Assembly (NCBI GenBank): GCA_011754535.1
Contig: JAAQVN010000001.1
Location: 2,728,001 to 2,792,000, forward strand
Length of the DNA: 64,000 nucleotides
Direction: 5' to 3'
Origin: Enterobacter asburiae
GTDB lineage: Bacteria; Pseudomonadota; Gammaproteobacteria; Enterobacterales; Enterobacteriaceae
Part shown: one piece after another, positions 51,322-59,200 of the stretch
Position numbering within the stretch: position 1 is the stretch's first letter
Layout of the letters: every line of letters begins with the position of its first letter
The notes under the pieces: model-generated
The model's input: only the letters and a program-made list of their open reading frames with translations
Told to the model about the DNA's origin: nothing
The model's database searches: none
Position numbers and translations under genes: made by a program

Positions 51322-51330
51322 ATTGCGGGG

Positions 51331-51623
51331 TTAAAACACATTTTCCAATAGTTCTGTTTTCATGCTGGGTTCAAAAGAAATGATCTCAACAGTCGCAAGC
51401 TTTAACCTCTGAAAAGGATCCTCGCGTAAGCGCTCCTCAAGAGAGGCAAGACTCTCACACTTAGCGAGAATGACACCGCCGTTTCTTGGGATCCGTCTAC
51501 CGGACGCCAGGAAAATCCCCTCTGCATACCCTTTTTTAGCCACTCAACATGAGCAGGTATCGCTGCATCGATTTCTTCGAATGGTTTTATATAGGTCATA
51601 ATGACAATGTAAACCGTGCTCAT
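51331..51623 (-). pseudogene. YciI-family protein, split by a -1 frameshift at a slippery A-run
   Basis: Two frames joined at 51531-51537 make one ordinary ~97-residue YciI-family protein. The first frame gives MSTVYIVIMTYIKPFEEID... up to HVEWLKK; the other continues GYAEGIFLASGRRIPRNGG and ends ...LLENVF. At the junction the zero frame reads CTA AAA AAG, which contains the heptamer A AAA AAG. The gene is either broken by loss of one A, or mis-sequenced, or read by -1 frameshifting as in dnaX. YciI proteins are small ferredoxin-like-fold dimers, often of unknown role. Lies just beyond the ychF terminator. Confidence 0.8.
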
Positions 51624-52014
51624 CTTTTGCCTATCAGTTTTTTTAGTCGTTTGTTGGAACCGCTTATGCAGCTCCTCTTTTGCCCCCCGGTATTGTTATA
51701 ACGTTTATGTGTATTTTAATCTTAATACGCGGGTCAGGATTGGGACAACACGTTATGCATCGTAGGAAAAAACCAATCATGCCAGCCGTTTTTTACCGCA
51801 TAGCTACAAACAATGACGACTTCCCTTGGAAGAGTGAGTTTTAAGCAATAAAAAAAGTCCCTTGGGGAGGTGCAGACAAATATACTTTTTCACAGAGTTC
51901 ATTGAAGTTTGTCAAAACGGCTGGTAACGGCTTTTGTTCATTTAATACAAGGACTAATTAACGTGTTGAATCTAACATTACATAGTCTAAAATTGACATG
52001 CCGAAAGTATATTT
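51624..52014. other. 391-bp stretch without a recognisable gene
   Basis: AT-rich DNA between the YciI-family gene and the orphan Rhs immunity gene. I see only short frames without ribosome-binding sites, a weak hairpin near 51847-51870, and no RNA gene. It may be part of the junction of the accessory region with the core genome. Confidence 0.4.
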
Positions 52015-52533
52015 TTACGCTTTGGCGATCACGACGCTCCTATAATCTGTTTCATTTTTTATCCAGAACATTTCATCTTGAGGTAACGATCCATCACTGC
52101 AGAAATCAACAAGTTCGCCGAACCAACCATCAGGAACATATTTGTGATAATGCATACTCTCAACATATTCAGAATATAGTCGCTTACTTTCAAAGTCTAT
52201 AAATAAATCCGGCATTAGATCATATATATCCCACCAGGTTGTTTTTTCTGAAAGCCTATTGTAAAACGCCTCAGCTATATCATCCTTATCGTATAAATAA
52301 CCATCTTTAATTAAGTTATCAATGAATATCTGCGCGTTTTTTTCATTTACTACTGGTATGTCATATCTTTCCTTATGGATATCCTGTAGGTTTATTTCTA
52401 CCCCGTTTTTCACAAAATCGTCTACCCATTTAACTCTGTCCAAAACCCACATTTCTTTAAAGGCAACGAACCAATAAAATCTTCCTTCGTTCTTTACTAT
52501 TACAAGGAGTTCATCATCTTTATTAACATTCAT
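52015..52533 (-). CDS. Candidate immunity protein for the orphan Rhs tip
   Basis: 172 residues, acidic, rich in aromatic residues, no signal peptide, so cytoplasmic. I do not recognise the family. It begins 8 bases after the stop of an orphan Rhs C-terminal tip on the same strand, the position immunity genes take. Base composition is much more AT-rich than the Rhs core, as usual for these cassettes. The assignment as immunity rests on context only. Confidence 0.65.
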   Translation of the reverse strand: MNVNKDDELLVIVKNEGRFYWFVAFKEMWVLDRVKWVDDFVKNGVEINLQDIHKERYDIPVVNEKNAQIFIDNLIKDGYLYDKDDIAEAFYNRLSEKTTWWDIYDLMPDLFIDFESKRLYSEYVESMHYHKYVPDGWFGELVDFCSDGSLPQDEMFWIKNETDYRSVVIAKA

Positions 52534-52541
52534 ATAGTAAC

Positions 52542-53795
52542 CTATTTTACATTCCCCGAGTCTGGAATCGCTACTTCTTCAAGCCATTCTGCCCATATTG
52601 ATGGTAATTCATACGATCTACTTGGCGTTGTCGGATCGACACGCTTAGGAGCTAACCCACCTTGATTTAACGGATTAGTACGATAACCGGCCTGAGGTAT
52701 TGCACTTTCTTCTATGAAATCCGCCATCCACTTAGGAACTTTAAAGGAGACAATTTCTGCATTACCACCTCTAATATCAAGGAAATGTTGAGCATGCGAG
52801 CTATCTCCAATACTGATATTTAAGGTTCCACGCTGAATTTTTGGGTTATTAGCAGAATCTAATTTGATTCTGACCCGACTTGCATTTGGTGGCGTTCCCC
52901 CTTGAACCCTAAATATAGACTCAGTTGCATTGGGATCCCCTCTCTTACATAGACCCAGCGGATCTATCCAACCTAATGGATTAGGAGCATAGCTGTAAAG
53001 ATTTAACCCACCATATAGCCCTATCGGGTCCTGCTGCGTAAACCTTCCGCAGTCCGGGTCATAATACCGGAACAGATTGTAGTGCAGCCCTGTCTCACGG
53101 TCCAGGTATTGCCCCTGCATACGCAGGTTCTGAGAATATCCTGATACCTGCGTCTCGCTTTCCCGCAGCAGCTTGCCCCAGGCGCTGTTCACCCCTTCCC
53201 AGCGCACCTCCCCTTCGATATCCGTCATCCGCTCCGGCGTGCCGTTCGGCTGGCAGTGGAACCAGAAAATCTCCGGGGCATCTACGCCGTCAATACGCGC
53301 CAGCGGATCATAGCTGTCCTGATCGCTGTAGACGTAGGTGAGCGGCACATCTCCGTGCACCTCCTGCAGCAGGCGAAATCCTTCCCAGACAAACCGGGTG
53401 GTGACCGGCTTGCCGGTCGGCTGTCCGCCCAGCATCTGGCGGCGCGTTTTGCTGATGCGGCGACCGAGCGGATCGTAGCGGAAGCTGACCTGCGTCTGCG
53501 GCTTGTTGCGATCCCGCGACTGGCTGATGACTTCCGTCAGGCGATGTTCGCCATCGTAGCGGTAGTGCCAGCGGTACCAACTGAACGGGTTATCGTCCCG
53601 CTCTTCCCTCACCAGATTATTGCGGTAGTCGTAATCCCAGCTGCGGGACCCGCGGCGTGGCTACGGGCGCTGGGCATTGCGGGTAAAGACGTCCCGGCGA
53701 TGCAGTCGGCCGAGGCGGTCGTACTCGCTGCGGATGGTCAGCAGCCACCGGGGGATATTCTCAGGTTGGAGTTGTTCGTCGCGAGTATATTGAAA
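52542..53795 (-). pseudogene. Orphan Rhs C-terminal module with intact toxin tip and damaged core
   Basis: Rhs homology begins near 53790 and runs to the stop at 52542. An in-frame TAG at 53661-53663 interrupts it where the full-length Rhs has Ser. The longest open part (GTG 53612, no ribosome-binding site) is 356 residues. It lacks 68 core residues between WYRW and HYRY, explained by a 204-bp deletion between 9-bp repeats. The core ends at GWIDPLGL, the self-cleavage site. The last ~130 residues differ from the other Rhs: FRVQGGTPPNASRVRIK, LNISIGDSSHAQHFL, SYELPSIWAEWLEEV. Arg, Ser/His and Glu in this order suggest an ADP-ribosyltransferase-like fold, tentatively. Confidence 0.8.
53017..53574 (-). 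repeat. Rhs core direct repeat, copy A (orphan)
   Basis: 558 bases nearly identical to 56728-57285 in the same orientation. Encodes the last repeats of the Rhs core up to the variable tip. A substrate for homologous recombination that could swap tips between the orphan and the full-length rhs gene. Confidence 0.9.
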
Positions 53796-53946
53796 GTTTA
53801 TGGAGGGAAAAGGTAAGCAAGGCGCGAAAAAGCAAGCAAGCTGCGTGCATAAGGGAAAAAGTATATTGTTAAAAATGGCTACATAATGAACTAATTGTTT
53901 AACATTTGTTTTTTGATGAAAAACCCACTTCAAGGCGAGGATTTCA
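53790..53946 (+). pseudogene. Decayed second copy of the ychF 3' end and terminator
   Basis: Plus strand aligns almost without gaps to 51155-51320: GGTAAGCAAGGCGCGAAA versus GGTGAGCAAGGTGCGAAA, ATTGTTAAAAATGGC versus ATCGTTAAAGATGGC, TTGTTTAACATTTG versus CTGTTTAACGTTTG, then a broken terminator. In frame it reads KGKQGAKKQASC where YchF has [12 protein letters not shown], followed by early stops. Together with the real ychF end it brackets the YciI gene and orphan Rhs module (51.3-53.8 kb) as an old direct repeat. Confidence 0.8.
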
Positions 53947-54386
53947 TCAGAGATAAACCCCCTCTTCTAATGAGTTTTCAATACACGTTGCTTTTGCAAA
54001 GGAAATTAGAACATCTGAATCTTGCTTTTTATATTTAACTTCGTAACTACCAGGTTCTAAAGTAATAAACTCACCTGAAATAGCATCTGAGTCATCAGGC
54101 TCAAGATCTCCGCCGGTGACATCTTCTCCCGCCCCAATGAAAACCTTTCCAGAAGGTACATTTAAAAATAGCGACCCGGTATATTCATCAACATCACTTT
54201 TAATATGGACTTTATAGGCACCATCATTTCCAAGATTGATAAATAATACATTCCCATTATTTCTTCAAGTTCATCTTCTGGAAGACTCCACCAATCTACA
54301 TCATCATTAATTCTATGCTTTAATGACATCAAATCATAAATAACTAATGTGGCAGTATCTGTTTGTATGCTTATGATTTTTCTCAT
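53947..54386 (-). pseudogene. Frameshifted small cytoplasmic protein gene, immunity-like
   Basis: The ATG at 54386 opens MRKIISIQTDTATLVIYDL... for ~42 residues to LEEI. Coding similarity then continues in the -1 frame from about 54260 (NNGNVLFINLGNDGAYKVH, ...GAGEDVTGGDLEPDD...) to a TGA at 53947. Rejoined it is ~145 residues, beta-rich and acidic, resembling a family often found beside polymorphic toxins (possibly DUF6386; from memory, uncertain). A single-base indel between 54256 and 54266 would explain the break. Its end abuts the decayed ychF terminator. Confidence 0.65.
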
Positions 54387-54428
54387 TGCGTAAGCAAAAG
54401 GCCGGAAAAATCTCCCCGGCCTAGTCCA

Positions 54429-54899
54429 TTAGTTAACAAAGCTTTCTAAAGATTTTATAACGCTTTTATAGAATTGAATCGACTCTTCACCGATTGGTAT
54501 ATTCTCAGTCGGTGAGTCAATTGCCACTCCATGCTGATTATATATTTTATTTCTGACAGGGTTTTTAAAATAATGTTGTGGTAAAATATCCACTTCGCTC
54601 GTTTCGATAGTTTTAAACGTTACGAAATAACCGTTTTTCCAACATGAATTATTAGTAATAATTGGTGGCAATAGCAAATTATCTTTTGCCAATACAGCAT
54701 CTTCTTGAAGTGAAGATGTAAAATAGTCATATATATATATAACTATAGCATTTTTGAATGGACCGATATCTATTTTACCCAGGGAGACCATACCATAGCC
54801 TAATCGACCATCATTTAACTGAAAGTAAAAAACATCGCCTTCTTTAGGCCACTTTTTTTGTTTTTCATTTCCTGACACTACTGTAAGTTTGTCGGCCAT
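54429..54899 (-). CDS. Imm26-like orphan immunity protein
   Basis: 156 residues, no signal peptide. The N-terminal part KEGDVFYFQLNDGRLGYGMV matches the pattern GD-F-x-PL-DGR-G-G-V of the Imm26 family of polymorphic-toxin immunity proteins. AT-rich. It follows a ~35-codon open remnant (54888-54992) that could be the very end of a lost toxin (NAILWGKDWLEKNWINVK). No intact cognate toxin is adjacent, so it is an orphan. Confidence 0.65.
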   Translation of the reverse strand: MADKLTVVSGNEKQKKWPKEGDVFYFQLNDGRLGYGMVSLGKIDIGPFKNAIVIYIYDYFTSSLQEDAVLAKDNLLLPPIITNNSCWKNGYFVTFKTIETSEVDILPQHYFKNPVRNKIYNQHGVAIDSPTENIPIGEESIQFYKSVIKSLESFVN

Positions 54900-54992
54900 T
54901 TTACATTAATCCAATTTTTTTCAAGCCAATCTTTGCCCCACAAAATAGCATTTGAGCTTAAGTTACCTGTCAGACTCGTCAGCAAATGCCAT
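54888..54992 (-). pseudogene. Possible C-terminal remnant of a lost toxin
   Basis: Open for ~35 codons with no start codon, reading LSSNAILWGKDWLEKNWIN and ending at a TAG inside the Imm26-like gene's first codons. Trp-rich ends like this are common in Rhs/CdiA tips, and the overlap with an immunity start is the usual toxin-immunity junction. Weak evidence; may be chance. Confidence 0.3.
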
Positions 54993-55257
54993 CACACTCG
55001 TCAGCGGCTTATTAGGCAGAACGTAGAATATCAAATACTAATAAAAGATCATATAATGCTTTTGGTTAAGCAAATAATCCGTACTATTAATAGACACATC
55101 CACTAAGGCACGATATGAGGTATATGTAGTTTTCAATTGACAACGAACAAACCGTAAAATTCTCAACCACTCATACCTTGGCCTTCGAGTATCGAGGGCC
55201 AGCGTCGGTTTGAATATTCAAAACCTAAAGCCCCCGATTGTGTTTAAACATTACGTC
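54993..55257. other. AT-rich non-coding stretch
   Basis: 265 bases between the toxin remnant and the 332-residue gene. I see no gene, RNA or terminator with a clear T-tract. A short direct repeat GCTGACGAGT occurs at its right-hand (54.97-55.01 kb) edge. Confidence 0.4.
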
Positions 55258-56256
55258 TTAAATCGAATATATTAAATTAAATAGCATTCGACCTTCATTT
55301 TCAAGGCTAATTTTGTATTCATGAGAAAATAACTTAAATATTTCTTCTTCATCCACAAAAAAACCTCTGTACGCTATAGAGGAAATTATTTGCCTAAACA
55401 TATCTGAAGAAACATGCCTTCTTAGGTTTTTGAGATCTGATAAATTATTTCTGACAATATAATACGAATAATTCATTAGAATGAAATTTGATATTAGTAA
55501 GTTCTTTGTTGATTGATACTTGTCAAAACACTGTTCCAAAGCTCTATATATTATTTTTTTGGATTTTTTATATGTTTTGATAAAGTTATCAGGTTCGATA
55601 AGATAGCAATTTTTATCATTAAAAAACAGGCGATCATTACCGTCATCCGCAACAAACAAGAAATTCAACACCGATGTTTGATAGAGTTTTATATATTTAA
55701 GATCTTTAAAGTTTTTCTGTTTTTCAAATTGCGCATAAAATTGCTCAAGCAAAGACAATACTGATACTTTACCATGCCGAAGAGTATTTATACAGAGTCC
55801 ATCATTAGTAATGCATAGCAAATTATAAGACTCATCATCCATGCCCATTTCAAAACACAAAAATCTTAAAAAAAAGCTTTTTGCTTTTATTACATAATCT
55901 TCTTTATTATTTTTTAAAGAAAAGAGTTGATACATATAAAACAAGATAAAGATATCTTTGTCTATACGCTGTCGGTTATCTATTTGAAATAGATAACCTA
56001 ATCGGGAAAGGAAAACTTCAAAGGTATACTTTTCATCTTCACTTAAGTCTAACTTCTTTAAAGTACGCTGTAACATAACTTTAGGAAAGCAAGTTTGCCA
56101 ACGACTCAACTCTGCATGCTTCCCATTTTCTTTTTTAAAACAAATGGGAAACAGATCCGGTTCATCCTGAACATAGACATAATTTCCAAAATTTTCAATC
56201 TCTGCTCTCGCATTAGTAAAGTGTTCAATTTTATGTAGATACATTTCAAAAATCAT
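55258..56256 (-). CDS. Candidate immunity protein of the full-length Rhs (332 residues, unrecognised family)
   Basis: 332 residues, no signal peptide, no clear TM, mostly helical by composition, strongly AT-rich. Its ATG overlaps the rhs stop by one base (TAATG), so it is translationally coupled to the toxin. That is the standard immunity position, although immunity proteins are usually 80-180 residues and this one is unusually large. No motif I recognise. Probably binds and neutralises the tip ending ...KKCGKRIT. Confidence 0.65.
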   Translation of the reverse strand: MIFEMYLHKIEHFTNARAEIENFGNYVYVQDEPDLFPICFKKENGKHAELSRWQTCFPKVMLQRTLKKLDLSEDEKYTFEVFLSRLGYLFQIDNRQRIDKDIFILFYMYQLFSLKNNKEDYVIKAKSFFLRFLCFEMGMDDESYNLLCITNDGLCINTLRHGKVSVLSLLEQFYAQFEKQKNFKDLKYIKLYQTSVLNFLFVADDGNDRLFFNDKNCYLIEPDNFIKTYKKSKKIIYRALEQCFDKYQSTKNLLISNFILMNYSYYIVRNNLSDLKNLRRHVSSDMFRQIISSIAYRGFFVDEEEIFKLFSHEYKISLENEGRMLFNLIYSI

Positions 56257-59200
56257 TAAGTAATCCTCTTACCACATTTCTTCCAATTACCTTTAGCATC
56301 TTTCTTTTCAATCTGGAATGAAGTGATTTTATCATTAAAACGAGAAAGGATATTTTTACCGATGCCCTTTGCTCCAGGTTCATTTCTCTTTGATAGAACG
56401 CCATCTTTCAGCCCAGTCTCTTTGTAATCAACTTTTGATATATCACTATGTTGATTAAGAAGCTCAACCCCAGAGTCATTGACGGTCATAACTGCACGAT
56501 ACTTTTCATTTCCAGGGTTAAATCCTGGTCGACTATCATGATTAACCCATATGGCTTTATCACCACGATTGTTAGGGACCAATCCGCCTTTACCACCGCG
56601 TTCAGAAGCTGATGCAATCGCTTCATCTTTACTCATATAGCGTATAACTTCCTCTTGTTTTAATCCCAGAGGGTCTATTCGCGTTAGACTATTTGCACCA
56701 TACTGGTAAAGGTTTATCCCCCCCGCCAGCCCTATCGGGTCCTGCTGCGTAAACCTTCCGCAGTCCGGGTCATAATAACGGAACAGATTGTAGTGCAGCC
56801 CTGTCTCACGGTCCAGGTATTGCCCCTGCATGCGCAGGTTCTGAGAATATCCTGATACCTGCGTCTCGCTTTCCCGCAGCAGCTTGCCCCAGGCGCTGTT
56901 CACCCCTTCCCAGCGCACCTGCCCTTCGATATCCGTCATCCGCTCCGGCGTGCCGTTCGGCTGGCAGTGGAACCAGAAAATCTCCGGGGCATCAACGCCG
57001 TCAATACGCGCCAGCGGGTCATAGCTGTCCTGATCGCTGTAGACGTAGGTGAGCGGCACATCTCCGTGCACCTCCTGCAGCAGGCGAAATCCTTCCCAGA
57101 CAAACCGGGTGGTGACTGGCTTGCCGGTTGGCTGTCCGCCCAGCATCTGGCGTCGCGTTTTGCTGATGCGTCGCCCGAGCGGATCGTAGCGGAAGCTGAC
57201 CTGCGTCTGCGGCCTGTTGCGGTCCCTTGGCTGGCTGATGACCTCCGTCAGGCGATGCTCGCCGTCATAGCGGTAGTGCCAGCGGGTCTGGCCGTTATCC
57301 TTCTCCACGGTACGGCCGTGGATGTCATAGCGCCAGCGAATGCCGTTCAGTTGCGTCAGGCGGTTGTGCGTGACCTTCTCAGCAGAGCCTTCAAGCGGGT
57401 TACCGGCAGCATCCCAGCGCCACTGCTCCTGTCCGGGCAGCGTGCCGTCCTGAACAAGCAGACGCCCGGCGCTGTCGTACTGCCAGCGGTACCAGCTGAA
57501 CGGGTTATCGTCCCGCTCTTCCCGCACCAGGTTATTGCGGTAGTCATAATCCCAGCGGCGGGACCAGCGGCGCGGCGACGGGCGCTGGGCGTTGCCGGTA
57601 AAGACGTCCCGCCGATGCAGTCGGCCCAGGCGGTCGTATTCGCGGCGGGTGGTCAGCAGCCCCTGGGTGCGGCTGGTCTCGCGGTGAAGCTCGTCGCGCG
57701 TAAAATCGGAAACCGAGAGCTTATCAAGAGCAATGCTGAGCAGATGCCCGCTGCCGTAGTAGAACTGCTTCAGCTCGCGACCATCGGGCAGCGTGACGGA
57801 GGTGCGGTTGCCCAGCGCGTCATACTCCCACGCCAGCTCGCCGTGCTCGCCCGCCTCGCGCGTCACGCGACCAAGCGCGTCATAGTCAAAGGCGAGCTCC
57901 TGCTCAGCCTCGGTGGTCCACGCGTCGGCTGCAAGCGCAGGGTGCAGCCCAATCCGGCTTAACAGCCCGGACGGAGTGTAGTGATAGCGGGTCTGCCCTT
58001 CCGGCGTGGTGCGGGCGACCAGCTGGCCGCTCGCGCTCCAGGCGAAGGCGTGGGTGATGGCCTCCGGATGACCGGCGGCAAACGTGCGTGCTATTGTGCG
58101 CCCGCAGGCGTCATAGCGATACTGCGAGGCTACGCCATCCAGCCCCACCTCTTCCAGCAGCAGCGAGTCCGCGCCCCAGTGGAACTGATACGCTTCGCCG
58201 TTTTCGTTTTCAAGGGCAATCAGACGTCCGCGGCTGTCCCAGCGGCGACGGACCTCTTCACCCTGGGTATTACGGGTGGCAGTTAAGCGCCCGGCCTCAT
58301 CGTATCTGAACTCACTTTCTTTCCCGTCGGCGCCCGCATGTTTCACCGGCAGGCCACGTTCGTTCCATTTGAGCGACTCCGTCCAGCCTTCCGGGCGGTC
58401 GAGCTGCACCGGACGCCCTGCGGCGTCGTAGCGGTAACGCGTCTCTTCACCGTCGGCGCTAATCTCAGCCACCAGCCAGCCCAGCGGGTGATAGCGATAG
58501 CGGGTAATACGCCCGGAACAGTCCGTCGTACGTACGATCTGCCCGGCCTCGTTGTACTCCTGATAGCGGCTGTTGCCTGCGGCATCGACCTCTTCTACAA
58601 CCTGGCCAAACTCATCCCGTCGCAGCAGCGTCGTCTGCCCCATCGGATCCACCACGCGCTTCAGCCCGTGGTGTTCGTCGTACCAGAACCGGGTGGCGCT
58701 GCCGTCGGCCTCAATAATGGCCGCAGGAAGCGCGCGGTGTTCCAGCCAGGTGGTGGTGCGGGTGTTGCCGTCGGCGTCGATCTCCTGAACCCGGTTGCCC
58801 ATTTCGTCGTAGACGAAGGTGACGGCATTTCCGAGCGGATCGATGCGACGCGTCAGAAGTTCGTTCTCATCCCACTCGTAGCACCAGTTTTCACCACGCT
58901 CGTCAACGTAGCGGACAATCAGATTTTGCGCGTTCCAGTAGTGGCGGCGCGTCTGACCGTCGTAGTGTTCGACGGTCGTCAGCCCGGCTGCTAAATCATA
59001 GCTAAAGCGGCAACCGTCACCGGTGCTGGTGCGGTTTTCCACCACGCGCCAGTGATCGAATTTTTTCCAGCGGTATTCGCTCTCCAGACCGCCCGGCATC
59101 CGGTGCCAGACCATCAGGCCGTGGTCGTTATAGCGGTATTCACGCGTCACCACGCCGGAGGCATCCGTCGCGCTCGCCAGCTGGCCGCGCGCGTCGTAGC

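Noticed and set aside
51840..51870. Terminator near the orphan immunity gene
   Set aside because: Only about four base pairs (TCCC/GGGA) before a T run; too weak to call.
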